Of a DNA stretch of 64,000 bases, positions 8,260 to 17,003 are shown in pieces. A program made the translations under genes and the position numbers. The stretch lies in NCBI RefSeq assembly GCF_900182695.1, contig NZ_FXTK01000001.1, forward strand, positions 1-64,000, read 5' to 3'. This stretch comes from Paracoccus laeviglucosivorans. Its GTDB lineage: Bacteria; Pseudomonadota; Alphaproteobacteria; Rhodobacterales; Rhodobacteraceae. Every line of letters starts with the position of its first letter. The stretch's first letter is position 1. Under the pieces are notes generated by a model, which saw only the letters and a program-made list of their open reading frames with translations, had not been told where the DNA came from and made no database searches.

Positions 8260-8949
8260 ATGCGCATCGCCATTCTGACGGGGGCCGGCATTTCGGCCGA
8301 AAGCGGCATCCGAACCTTCCGCGCCACGGACGGGCTTTGGGAAGACCATCGCATCGAAGATGTCGCAACCCCTGCGGGATTTCGCGCCGACCCCGCGCTG
8401 GTGCATCGCTTTTATAACATGCGCCGCGCCGATGCGGCCCGCGCCCAGCCGAATGCCGCGCATCGGGCGCTGGCCCGGTTGGCAAAGCAGCATGACGTGA
8501 CCCTGATCACGCAAAACGTCGATGATCTGCACGAACGCGGCGGCTCGCCCAATGTGATCCACATGCATGGCCGCCTGCTGGGCGCGCTATGCGCGACCTG
8601 TGGCCATCGCTGGCCCGCCACTTTGGTCATGCGTTCGCAGGATCGCTGCCCGTCCTGCACCAAACCCGCCACACGCCCCGACATCGTGTGGTTTGGCGAA
8701 ATCCCCTATCACATGGAGCAGATCTGGCAGGCCGTCGAAGACGCGGACCTGTTTGCCGCCATCGGCACCTCGGGTCAGGTCTATCCGGCGGCGGGTCTTG
8801 CCCAGCACGCCAGACGCGCGGGGGCGCAGACGGTCGAGCTGAATCTGGCCCAGACCGCCGCCAGCCGCGACTTCATGGAACATCTGATCGGACCGGCCAC
8901 GCTAATCGTTCCGCAATGGGTCGATGAACTTTGCCACCCTGCCCCCTGA
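8260..8949 (+). CDS. cobB: NAD-dependent protein deacylase, sirtuin (CobB type)
   Basis: The 229-residue protein has every sirtuin landmark: G-A-G-I-S-A-E-S-G at 8-16, T-Q-N-V-D-D-L-H at 84-91, catalytic His103 in H-M-H-G, and a four-Cys zinc site (111, 114, 130, 133). Tyr52 and Arg55 form the Y-x-x-R pair that marks class III sirtuins able to remove succinyl as well as acetyl groups. It would regulate metabolic enzymes such as acetyl-CoA synthetase by lysine deacylation in the cytoplasm. It follows the small secreted protein gene after seven bases. Confidence 0.95.
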   Translation: MRIAILTGAGISAESGIRTFRATDGLWEDHRIEDVATPAGFRADPALVHRFYNMRRADAARAQPNAAHRALARLAKQHDVTLITQNVDDLHERGGSPNVIHMHGRLLGALCATCGHRWPATLVMRSQDRCPSCTKPATRPDIVWFGEIPYHMEQIWQAVEDADLFAAIGTSGQVYPAAGLAQHARRAGAQTVELNLAQTAASRDFMEHLIGPATLIVPQWVDELCHPAP

Positions 8950-8970
8950 ACGGACGACACCGCTAGGCCC

Positions 8971-9153
8971 TTAGTCCTTTTTCGTCGGCAATCCCTTGCG
9001 CTTGGTCGAGGCAAGCTCTTCCAGCTCGCTCTCGCTCATCGACTTATACATGTCCTGCGACGCGCCTTGCAGATCCTTGACCTTGGTATCGCCGCGTTTG
9101 GCCGACAGGGCCGCGCCTGCGGCCTTTTGCTGTGCCTTGCTGGTTGCCTTCAT
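8971..9153 (-). CDS. DUF3008 family small protein
   Basis: The 60-residue product is rich in Lys, Ala and Ser and shows the family-wide pattern S-K-A-Q-Q-K-A-A-G, a central G-A-S-x-x-M-Y-x-S-M-S, and T-K-R-K-G-L-P at the end. Family members are short proteins of alphaproteobacteria without known function. Its start overlaps the yqeY stop in an ATGA, so the two are cotranscribed and probably translationally coupled. Confidence 0.85.
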   Translation of the reverse strand: MKATSKAQQKAAGAALSAKRGDTKVKDLQGASQDMYKSMSESELEELASTKRKGLPTKKD

Positions 9154-9614
9154 GTCATCAACCGATCCTTGATCATCGGACCGACGGCGCCGAAATCCAT
9201 CTGGCCCGCGTGACGGTTGCGAAGCTCGGCCATGACGCGGCCCATGTCGCGGATCGAACTTGCGCCCAGATCGGCAACCACCGCGTCGATGGCGGCCTGC
9301 GTCTCGGCCTCGTCAAGCTGACGCGGCAGATAGGACTGGATGACCGCGATTTCGGCCTGTTCGCGCTCGGCCAGTTCCAGACGTCCGCCTTCCTCATAGG
9401 CTTTGGCGGATTCCTGACGTTGCTTGACCATCTTCGACAGGATTGCTGTCAGGTCGGCATCGGTCAGCCCCGCCTCATCGCCGCCGTCGCCACGTGCCGC
9501 GATTTCGCGATCCTTGATGGCTGCGGAAATCAGCCGCAGCGTTGACAGCCGTGCGCTATCCTTGGCCTTCATCGCTTCTTTGGTGTCGGCCGAGATCCGT
9601 TCGCGCAGTGCCAT
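9150..9614 (-). CDS. yqeY: GatB/YqeY domain protein
   Basis: The 154-residue protein is a stand-alone YqeY domain, the helical tail module of amidotransferase subunit GatB. It shows conserved blocks E-A-M-K-A-K-D-x-x-R-L-S-T-L-R near the start, I-x-x-Y-L-P in the middle and D-M-G-R-V-M-A near the end. The module is thought to contact tRNA, but the free form has no settled function. The start is taken at the second of two adjacent ATG codons because GAGG lies five bases before it; a much longer frame has no support. It diverges from carA. Confidence 0.9.
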   Translation of the reverse strand: MALRERISADTKEAMKAKDSARLSTLRLISAAIKDREIAARGDGGDEAGLTDADLTAILSKMVKQRQESAKAYEEGGRLELAEREQAEIAVIQSYLPRQLDEAETQAAIDAVVADLGASSIRDMGRVMAELRNRHAGQMDFGAVGPMIKDRLMT

Positions 9615-9759
9615 CATATCCTCGTGGGCTAAGTTCAGCGGCGTTGTTTCTTGCTTCGCCTTTGGCGTCAACCCAAGCCATATGGGCAAAGTTCCCCGGA
9701 TGCGGCCTTGACGCCTGCGGGCACTGCTTCTAGTTTCCCGCCGATTTATTCCCGGAGAA

Positions 9760-10911
9760 ATGACGATGGCCCAGAAACCGACCGCATGTCTAGCACTTGC
9801 CGACGGCACCGTTTTCCATGGCCAGGGCTTCGGCGCCACGGGCGAGGTTGTGGCCGAACTGGTCTTCAACACCGCCATGACCGGCTATCAGGAGATCATG
9901 ACCGATCCCAGCTATGCCAGCCAGATCGTCACCTTCACCTTTCCCCATATCGGCAATACCGGCGTCACCGAACAGGATGACGAAGCGGCCGATCCCGTCG
10001 CCTCGGGCATCGTCGTCAAATGGGACCCGACCGAGCCGTCGAACTGGCGCGCCACCAGCGATCTGGTCGCCTGGATGGAGCGGCGCGGCCGCATCGGCAT
10101 CGGCGGCATCGACACCCGCCGCCTGACCCGCGCGATCCGTCAGCAAGGTTCGCCCCATGTGGTGCTGGCCCATGATCCGCAAGGGAATTTCGACATCGCC
10201 GCCATGGTCGCCCGCGCGCGCGACTGGCAGGGTCTGGTCGGTCTGGACCTCGCGAAAGACGTGACGACCCGGCAAAGCTATCGCTGGGACGAAGGGCTGT
10301 GGGAATGGCCGGGCCAGTTCGGCGCAGCGACCGAAGCCAAGCCTTTCAAGGTCGTGGCGCTGGATTACGGCGCGAAACGCAACATCCTGCGCTCGCTTGC
10401 CGGAAGCGGGGCCGAGGTGATCGTGCTTCCCGCCACCGCCACCGCCGACGAGGTGATGGCCCACGAGCCCGAAGGCGTCTTCCTGTCGAACGGCCCCGGC
10501 GATCCGGCGGCCACCGGCACGTATGCCGTGCCGATGATCCGCGAACTTCTGACACGCGATCTGCCGATCTTTGGCATCTGCCTTGGCCACCAGATGCTCG
10601 CTTTGGCGCTGGGTGCAAAGACCGTGAAGATGGGTCACGGCCATCACGGCGCGAATCATCCGGTGCGCGACGTGGAAACCGGCAAGGTCGAGATCACCTC
10701 GATGAACCACGGTTTTGCCGTCGATGCACAGACCCTTCCCGAAGGCGTGATCGAAACCCATGTCAGCCTGTTCGACGGCTCGAACTGCGGCTTGCGGATG
10801 GCGGACCGCCCGGTCTTTTCGGTGCAATACCACCCCGAAGCCAGCCCCGGCCCGCAGGACAGCGCCTATCTGTTCGACCGCTTTGCCGAGGCGATGCGCG
10901 CCCGCCGCTAA
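9760..10911 (+). CDS. carA: Carbamoyl-phosphate synthase small (glutaminase) subunit
   Basis: The 383-residue subunit hydrolyses glutamine and passes ammonia to CarB to make carbamoyl phosphate for pyrimidine and arginine synthesis. The N-terminal CPSase_sm domain fills residues 1-150. A class I glutamine amidotransferase follows, with nucleophile Cys274 in G-I-C-L-G-H-Q and partners His358 and Glu360 in Y-H-P-E. GGAG stands just before the ATG. carB is not adjacent, as is common in alphaproteobacteria. It diverges from yqeY over about 145 bp. Confidence 0.98.
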   Translation: MTMAQKPTACLALADGTVFHGQGFGATGEVVAELVFNTAMTGYQEIMTDPSYASQIVTFTFPHIGNTGVTEQDDEAADPVASGIVVKWDPTEPSNWRATSDLVAWMERRGRIGIGGIDTRRLTRAIRQQGSPHVVLAHDPQGNFDIAAMVARARDWQGLVGLDLAKDVTTRQSYRWDEGLWEWPGQFGAATEAKPFKVVALDYGAKRNILRSLAGSGAEVIVLPATATADEVMAHEPEGVFLSNGPGDPAATGTYAVPMIRELLTRDLPIFGICLGHQMLALALGAKTVKMGHGHHGANHPVRDVETGKVEITSMNHGFAVDAQTLPEGVIETHVSLFDGSNCGLRMADRPVFSVQYHPEASPGPQDSAYLFDRFAEAMRARR

Positions 10912-10923
10912 GGCGCGTGTTGG

Positions 10924-10939
10924 TTAACCGGTTCTTAAC
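10924..10939 (+). promoter_or_regulatory. Exact CtrA-type box upstream of the MshEN glycosyltransferase
   Basis: TTAACCGGTTCTTAAC matches the CtrA consensus TTAA-N7-TTAAC at every defined base. It sits 24 bp before the glycosyltransferase start and 13 bp after the carA stop. In GC-rich DNA such a match is uncommon. Regulation by CtrA is inferred from the motif only. Confidence 0.6.
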
Positions 10940-10962
10940 TCCTTTCGTGCAACACGAAGGGG

Positions 10963-12921
10963 ATGAACCGGGGACCGACCGTGGCAACAAGCGCAGCAGC
11001 CATCAAGCCAAGGCAGGAACGGCCTTTGCCGGTCGTGGCCGAACGCGACTTGCGCCCGCTTGGCCAGATCCTGATGCAGGATGGCGCGGTTCAGCCGGCA
11101 AACCTGTTTCGCGCCTTGGTGATCCGCCAGCGCCAGCAGATGCGGCTGGGCGAGATCCTTTTGGCACATGGCTGGGTCAAGGAAGATGCGCTGACCCGCG
11201 CGTTGGCGCAGCAATGGCGTGCGACGATCGTCGATCTCAACTCTGACCCGCCCGATCCGCGTCTGCTTGACGATCTGGGCGCGGAAATCTGTCTTGCCGA
11301 AGGGATCGTGCCCTGGCGTCGTGTAGGTGGCATCACCTTTGTCGCGACTGCCCGACCCGAAGCCTTCGATGCCTTGCAAAACCGCCTGCCCCGCGACTGG
11401 GGCACGGTGCGAATGCTGCTCTGCTCTGAAAACGCCGCCCGCAACGCGGTGGAAAAAACCCGCAAGACCCAGATGATCCGGTTGGCCGAGGCGCGGGTGC
11501 CTGCCACCCAAAGCTGCCGCACCCGCAACGAACGCCGCACCGGACGCATCGCGGTCCTGCTGATCGTGTTGGCCGTTCTGGGTCTGCTGATCGCCCCGGT
11601 CGCCGTCATCGCCACGCTGACAGGCTGGGCGGTGCTGACGCTGATCGCCTCGATGTGCCTGAAAATCGCGTCGTTTCAGGCGGTGCTGCGCCAGAACCGA
11701 CAAAACCGCGATACGGCCCCTGCCACTGCTCATGCACCGCTGCCCGTCATCTCGGTCATGGTGCCGATGTTTGCCGAGGCGGATATCGCGGACCGCCTGA
11801 TCGGGCGGTTGTCGCGTCTGGATTACCCGCGTGAGCTGATGGACATTCTGATCGTGGTCGAGGAATCCGACCACATCACCTGCGCCGCGCTGGCCACGGC
11901 CAGATTGCCGCGCTGGATACGCGTGGTGAAGGTGCCCGACGGTCCGGTCCGCACCAAGCCGCGCGCGTTGAACTATGCGCTGAATTTCTGTCGTGGCCAG
12001 ATCATCGGGGTCTGGGATGCCGAAGATCGCCCCGAACCGGACCAGTTGCATAAGGTCGCGCGGGGTTTTCAGCAGGCTGCGCCGGACGTGGCCTGCCTGC
12101 AAGGCGTGCTGGATTACTACAACCCCCGCAGCAACTGGCTGGCGCGGGTATTCACCATCGAATACGCCGCATGGTTCCGTGCGACGCTGGCAGGGGCCGC
12201 CGCGCTGGATCTGGTGGTGCCGCTGGGTGGCACGACGCTGTTCTTTCGCCGCGAGATTCTGGAAAATATCGGTGCATGGGACGCCTGGAACGTGACCGAA
12301 GATGCCGATCTGGGCGTGCGCCTGACCCGGCACGGCTATCGCACCCAAATGCTGGACACCGTGACGCATGAGGAGGCGAATTGCCGCCTGATCCCGTGGG
12401 TCAAGCAACGGTCCCGCTGGCTCAAGGGGTTCATGATGACATGGGGGGTGCATATGCGCGACCCGGTGGCGTTGTGGCGCGATCTGGGGCCGCGCCGCTT
12501 TCTGGCCTTGCAGGTGCAGCTTGCCGCCTCGGTCTCGCAATACCTGCTGGCGCCCGTGTTGTGGAGCTTTTGGCTGCTGACGCTGGGCCTGCCCCACCCG
12601 ATGCGCGAAATGCTGACCGGCCAGATGGGCGGCAATGCAATCCCGCTGCTGTTCACGGTGTTTCTGGCATCGGAACTGCTGAACTGGTCCGTCGCGCTAT
12701 GGGCCGTGCGCGGGCAAGGGCATCGCCACCTGATGCCTTGGGTTCCGACGCTGCACCTGTATTTCCCGCTGGGCTGCCTTGCCGCGTGGAAAGCGGTATA
12801 TGAAGTGGTGATGAAACCATTCTATTGGGACAAGACCCAGCACGGGCTGTTCGACAGCACCGATGACGCCGCAGGCTTGCCGAACGACCCGCAGGCGCGG
12901 ATCATCGAAAGGCGGGCCTAA
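10963..12921 (+). CDS. Membrane glycosyltransferase family 2 with N-terminal MshEN (GspE-N) domain
   Basis: The 652-residue protein joins two modules. Residues 32-84 hold two 24-residue repeats separated by five residues, of the form L-G-x-I-L-x-x-x-G-x-V-x-x-x-x-L-x-x-A-L, the MshEN c-di-GMP binding signature. Two membrane helices follow (about 195-240). A GT2 domain then carries D-A-E-D (352-355), T-E-D-A-D (445-449) and Q-R-S-R-W (482-486), typical of processive polysaccharide synthases, with more helices after 510. E. coli NfrB combines the same two modules and is c-di-GMP controlled, which suggests an envelope or exopolysaccharide role. A GTG six codons in has better ribosome-site spacing and may be the real start. 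The neighbours are not polysaccharide genes. Confidence 0.88.
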   Translation: MNRGPTVATSAAAIKPRQERPLPVVAERDLRPLGQILMQDGAVQPANLFRALVIRQRQQMRLGEILLAHGWVKEDALTRALAQQWRATIVDLNSDPPDPRLLDDLGAEICLAEGIVPWRRVGGITFVATARPEAFDALQNRLPRDWGTVRMLLCSENAARNAVEKTRKTQMIRLAEARVPATQSCRTRNERRTGRIAVLLIVLAVLGLLIAPVAVIATLTGWAVLTLIASMCLKIASFQAVLRQNRQNRDTAPATAHAPLPVISVMVPMFAEADIADRLIGRLSRLDYPRELMDILIVVEESDHITCAALATARLPRWIRVVKVPDGPVRTKPRALNYALNFCRGQIIGVWDAEDRPEPDQLHKVARGFQQAAPDVACLQGVLDYYNPRSNWLARVFTIEYAAWFRATLAGAAALDLVVPLGGTTLFFRREILENIGAWDAWNVTEDADLGVRLTRHGYRTQMLDTVTHEEANCRLIPWVKQRSRWLKGFMMTWGVHMRDPVALWRDLGPRRFLALQVQLAASVSQYLLAPVLWSFWLLTLGLPHPMREMLTGQMGGNAIPLLFTVFLASELLNWSVALWAVRGQGHRHLMPWVPTLHLYFPLGCLAAWKAVYEVVMKPFYWDKTQHGLFDSTDDAAGLPNDPQARIIERRA

Positions 12922-12942
12922 AGGCGCCGATGGGCGCATCCG

Positions 12943-15750
12943 TCAGGCGTCCGACACGGCCAGGGATGCGTCGATGATCCGCCCGGCCTCGGCCACCACC
13001 TGTTCCAGCCGCTGCTGCAATGCCTCAAGCGTCGGGGTATCGGTTTCGCGCAAAAGGAATGCCTGACCGCCGCGCCCAATGTGATCCATATCCAGCGGGC
13101 GTTCCGTCAACAGCCGACCCGCGCATTGCAGGCTCCACAAGAACCGCCGGGCCGAGGCCAGTGCATCGGCATCCTCGCGCGACAAAAGACCGGCGCGCAG
13201 ACCCGCACGCAACTGCGCCAAGGCGGCACGCGCGGGGCTGGCGGCACGCAGGGCGCAGGATTGCGCCAGCAATTCAATGTCTTGCAGACGACCCCGCCCA
13301 ATCTTTGCTTCCCACCGACCATCGGCGGCTTTGGCCGCGAAGATGCGGGCGCGCATTTCGGCCAGATCGCGCATGACCTGCGGGGCGCTGCCGCGCGTCG
13401 TCAGGATCTCGACCCGCAGGGTTTCGACCTGCTGGGCCAATGCCTGCGCATCCGTGCCGCATTGCCCGATCACGCGGGCGCGGGTCAGGGCCAGATGCTC
13501 CCATGTCCACGCCTCGGTCAGTTGATAGTCGCGGAAACTTTGCACCGAGGTCGCGACCGGCCCCTGCCGACCCGAAGGGCGCAGCCGCATGTCCACCTCA
13601 TACAGTCGCCCGGCCGATGTGGGGGCGGAAATCGCCGTGATCATCGCCTGCGTCAGCCGCGCGTAATAGGCGCGGGGTGCCAGCGGCTTCGGCCCGTCCG
13701 ATCCTTCGGACCCATCCGCATCATAGATCACGATCAAGTCCAGATCGGATGCCGCGTTCAGTTGCCGTGCCCCCAGCGAACCCATGCCCAGAACGACCGC
13801 GCCGCGCCCCGGCGGTGGACCGTGACGGCGGGCGAATTCATCGGTCACGACCGGGAACAGCGTCGCCACGACGGCATCGGCGATATCTGCATATTGCCCG
13901 CCCGCCTCCTCGGCGCCGATCAGGGCGCGAAGGTGATGCACGCCGGTGCGGAACTCCCATTCATGCGTCCAGCGCCGCGCTGCATCCAGCGCGCGTTCAT
14001 AGCTGCCATCCGGCCCGGAAAGCACCTGCCGCAGCACCCGTTCCAGATCGTCGCGCAGGCCCGCCGCACCGGGCCATTCCGAAAAGAAGCTGCCCCCCAG
14101 CACCGCGTCCAGCACATCGGGATGCCGCGCCAGATGCGCCGAAAGCCCCGGAGAGGTGCCGCAAATATCCACGATCAGGTCGATCAGCTGCGGATTGGCC
14201 TCGAACAGCGAAAAAAGCTGCACGCCAGCGGGCAAACCGGCCAGAAAAGCGTCGAAACTGGACAGGGCTTCGTGCGAATGCGCGGCGGCGGTCAGGCGGG
14301 TCAGCAATTCCGGCTCGATCCGGGCAAAAACCTGACGGGCCCGTTCGGAACGCAGGGCGGGATAGGCCCGCCAGCGTTCGACCATCCCCTCGGCCTCCGA
14401 GGACAGCTTGGGGCGCTGGCCGTGATCGGTGGGCGTAAAGAAATCCGCCGTCAGCGCCTCGACCCGCGCCAACCGTTCGGCAAGGCGGGCGGACCAGACC
14501 TGCACGTCCGCCTCTCCCATCAGATGCGCGATGGTTGCGACCCCTTCGGGTTGCGGGGGAATCTGGTGGGTTTGCGCGTCATTGACCATCTGGATGCGAT
14601 GTTCGATGTCGCGGTGTTCGCGGTAATGCCGGGTCAGTTCGGCTGCGACATCGGGCGGAACCCAGCCTTTTTCGGCCAGACGCGCCAGACCTTCGACGGT
14701 GCCGCGCACCCGCAGGTCGGGGTCACGGCCCCCGGCAATCAACTGGCGGGTCTGGGTGAAAAATTCGATTTCGCGGATGCCGCCCTGCCCCAGCTTCATA
14801 TTGTGGCCCGGCACCTCGATCCGGCCATGCAGGCCTTTGTGATCGCGGATGCGGCGGCGCATGTCGTCGGTGTCCTGAATCGTCGCGAAATCCAGATGCC
14901 TGCGCCAGACAAAGGGGCGCATCTCATGCAGGAAGCGTTCCCCCACGGCGATATTGCCCGCACAGGCCCGCGCCTTGATATAGGCCCCGCGTTCCCAGGT
15001 CCGCCCCTCGGCCTCGTAATAGGCCAGCGCGGCCGAGACCGAGATGCAGACAGGCGTCACCGCAGCGTCGGGCCGCAGCCGCAGATCGGTGCGAAAGACG
15101 TAACCCTGTGCGGTATTGTCCGAAATCGTGGCCGCAGCCTTGCGCGTGGCCCGGATCAGGGCGGCGCGGGCCTCATACTGGTCAGCGGGGGCATAGGCCG
15201 TGTCGTCGTAATAGACGATCAGGTCGATGTCGGACGAATAATTCAGCTCTCCGGCACCCATCTTGCCCATGGCCAGCGCGGTGATGCCGCCCGCATCCGC
15301 GTCGGTGTCGGGCAGCTTGCCGCGCGCCGCCTCATGCGCGACATGGACGCGCAGGGCCAGATCGGTGGCACGATCGGCCAGATCGGTCAGCGCGCCCGTC
15401 ACGCGTTCAAGCGTCCAGACGCCGCCCAGATCGGCCAGGGCGGTCCACAGCGCCACGCGCCGCTTGGCAAGCCGAAGCGCAGGGCCAAGCGCATCCGCGG
15501 ACAGATCGCCGAACCCCTGCGTCACGCGCGCCACCATATCGGCGTCTGGGGACGTCGGATCGGCCAGCGTATCGGCCAGCCATTCGGCTTCGTGCCCGAT
15601 CAGCCCGGCGATATAGGGGCTGGACCCGGCGGCCCCCCGGATCAGGTCGGCCAGGGCGGGATCGGTGATTCCCGTCAGCGCCAGCGCGGATTGTCCGCGG
15701 CTTGGGTCCATGGGAATCGGCTGGCGGGTGATCTGGGTCGCAAAGCTCAT
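12943..15750 (-). CDS. glnE: Bifunctional glutamine synthetase adenylyltransferase/adenylyl-removing enzyme
   Basis: The 935-residue protein adenylylates and deadenylylates glutamine synthetase in response to PII. Two nucleotidyltransferase cores are visible: G-K-M-G-A-G-E-L-N-Y-S-S-D-I-D near 162-176 (removing half) and G-S-L-G-A-R-Q-L-N-A-A-S-D-L-D near 655-670 (adenylylating half). Both Asp-x-Asp metal sites are intact, and a PII-uptake domain follows each. The start at M-S-F-A-T-Q is the first methionine consistent with family alignments; a 62-residue upstream extension is poor. It is slightly shorter than E. coli GlnE, as is usual in Rhodobacterales. The 3' end converges on the glycosyltransferase gene with a 21-bp gap. 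Confidence 0.97.
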   Translation of the reverse strand: MSFATQITRQPIPMDPSRGQSALALTGITDPALADLIRGAAGSSPYIAGLIGHEAEWLADTLADPTSPDADMVARVTQGFGDLSADALGPALRLAKRRVALWTALADLGGVWTLERVTGALTDLADRATDLALRVHVAHEAARGKLPDTDADAGGITALAMGKMGAGELNYSSDIDLIVYYDDTAYAPADQYEARAALIRATRKAAATISDNTAQGYVFRTDLRLRPDAAVTPVCISVSAALAYYEAEGRTWERGAYIKARACAGNIAVGERFLHEMRPFVWRRHLDFATIQDTDDMRRRIRDHKGLHGRIEVPGHNMKLGQGGIREIEFFTQTRQLIAGGRDPDLRVRGTVEGLARLAEKGWVPPDVAAELTRHYREHRDIEHRIQMVNDAQTHQIPPQPEGVATIAHLMGEADVQVWSARLAERLARVEALTADFFTPTDHGQRPKLSSEAEGMVERWRAYPALRSERARQVFARIEPELLTRLTAAAHSHEALSSFDAFLAGLPAGVQLFSLFEANPQLIDLIVDICGTSPGLSAHLARHPDVLDAVLGGSFFSEWPGAAGLRDDLERVLRQVLSGPDGSYERALDAARRWTHEWEFRTGVHHLRALIGAEEAGGQYADIADAVVATLFPVVTDEFARRHGPPPGRGAVVLGMGSLGARQLNAASDLDLIVIYDADGSEGSDGPKPLAPRAYYARLTQAMITAISAPTSAGRLYEVDMRLRPSGRQGPVATSVQSFRDYQLTEAWTWEHLALTRARVIGQCGTDAQALAQQVETLRVEILTTRGSAPQVMRDLAEMRARIFAAKAADGRWEAKIGRGRLQDIELLAQSCALRAASPARAALAQLRAGLRAGLLSREDADALASARRFLWSLQCAGRLLTERPLDMDHIGRGGQAFLLRETDTPTLEALQQRLEQVVAEAGRIIDASLAVSDA

Positions 15751-16003
15751 GCCGGGAAGCCTATCTGCGCGCCGTGCCGCGTCAATGGCATGAAATCGCC
15801 CGCCTTCCGCGCATCCGGGCACCATGCGGTGAACAGGCGGTTTCCCCGCTTGGCGAGGGGGTGAACTGTTGCTAGGCTTTGCCGCACCCGCATACCCGAT
15901 GATAGCAGATGAGCCGCCCGCCGAAGATGCGCGCAATCAGGATCAGACCGACGCAGCCCCCGCCCTGCCGCACCTGCGGGCCTGTCCCAGCGGGGCTTTT
16001 CTG

Positions 16004-16837
16004 ATGCGTCACAGTCTGCCGCATGCGCCGCAGTTTTATGTGACGGCGCCGCAGCCGTGCCCTTATCTGCATGGCCGCGCCGAACGCAAGCTGTTCACCG
16101 CGCTGGCGGGCGATAGCGCGAATGAACTGAACAACGCGCTGTCGCGCCAAGGCTTTCGCCGTTCGCAGAACGTGCTTTACAGGCCAAGCTGCGAAAGCTG
16201 CGTGGCCTGCATGTCGGCACGAATCCGGGTGTCGGAATTCCAGCCCTCGCGCACACAGCGCCGGGTGCAGCGCAAAAGCACGCATCTGCGTCGCCTGCCC
16301 ACCAGCGCCTGGGCGACCGAGGAGCAGTATGAACTGTTCCGCCGCTATCTGGACGAACGCCACGCCGATGGCGGGATGGCCGACATGGACATCTTCGAAT
16401 TCGCCGCCATGATCGAGGAAACCCCCGTCCGCACCCGCGTCATAGAATATCGCCAGACCGAGCCGGGCAGCCCGATTTCCGACGATGATCGCCTTGCCGC
16501 CGTCTGCCTGACCGATGTGCTGGATGACGGGCTGAGCCTTGTCTACAGCTTCTATGACCCTGCGCTGGAGGCATCCAGCCTAGGCACATACATGATCCTT
16601 GACCATATCGAGCTGGCGCGCAGCGCGGGCCTGCCCTTTATTTATCTGGGCTATTGGGTGCCGGGCAGCCGCAAGATGGATTACAAGGCCAAGTTCTCGG
16701 CGCTTGAGATCTATAAGGGCGGCGTATGGCAGCCCATCGGCGATCCCGCGCAGCATTCTTCGGACATCCACCCCCTGTCGGTCGATCCGATCGTAGAGCA
16801 GGTTGCCCGCATCACATTGCCGCAAAAGCAGCGTTAA
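16004..16837 (+). CDS. bpt: Aspartate/glutamate leucyltransferase (Bpt)
   Basis: The 277-residue protein is an arginyltransferase-family enzyme of the Bpt type, which attaches leucine from Leu-tRNA to N-terminal Asp or Glu of proteins, marking them for the ClpS/ClpAP N-end rule pathway. It shows the N-terminal C-P-Y-L and G-F-R-R-S-Q blocks, the conserved Y-R-P-x-C-x-x-C cluster and the later Y-L-G-Y-W-V-P-G-S-x-K-M-D-Y-K block diagnostic of the ATE C-terminal domain. The start M-R-H-S-L-P is the family's; upstream in-frame codons are not conserved and the ribosome site is weak. It stands alone, followed by the ilv promoter region. Confidence 0.93.
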   Translation: MRHSLPHAPQFYVTAPQPCPYLHGRAERKLFTALAGDSANELNNALSRQGFRRSQNVLYRPSCESCVACMSARIRVSEFQPSRTQRRVQRKSTHLRRLPTSAWATEEQYELFRRYLDERHADGGMADMDIFEFAAMIEETPVRTRVIEYRQTEPGSPISDDDRLAAVCLTDVLDDGLSLVYSFYDPALEASSLGTYMILDHIELARSAGLPFIYLGYWVPGSRKMDYKAKFSALEIYKGGVWQPIGDPAQHSSDIHPLSVDPIVEQVARITLPQKQR

Positions 16838-16913
16838 TTAGCCTGCGCCGTCAATTACGGTAATAAAATTTCAAGAATTTGCAAAGCGGCGTCATTTTAT
16901 TTGAAAATCGCCA

Positions 16914-16942
16914 TTGACCCTGCCCGGCAAGCCCCATAGTTT
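16914..16942 (+). promoter_or_regulatory. Possible sigma-70 promoter for ilvBN
   Basis: TTGACC is followed after 16 bases by ATAGTT, a fair -35/-10 pair, within the A/T-rich gap before the acetolactate synthase genes. The leader would be about 55 bases; no peptide or riboswitch is evident in it. Confidence 0.35.
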
Positions 16943-17003
16943 CCGGCGACGCGGCGGCGGGAGGACCGTGCCGCGACGTGTATCAAAGCTATGGAGAATG
17001 GGC

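Noticed and set aside
13081-15864. A 927-codon open frame on the plus strand opposite glnE
   Set aside because: It is Arg/Pro/Gly/Gln-rich with no domain pattern and mirrors a certain glnE reading; long antisense frames are expected in DNA this rich in G and C.
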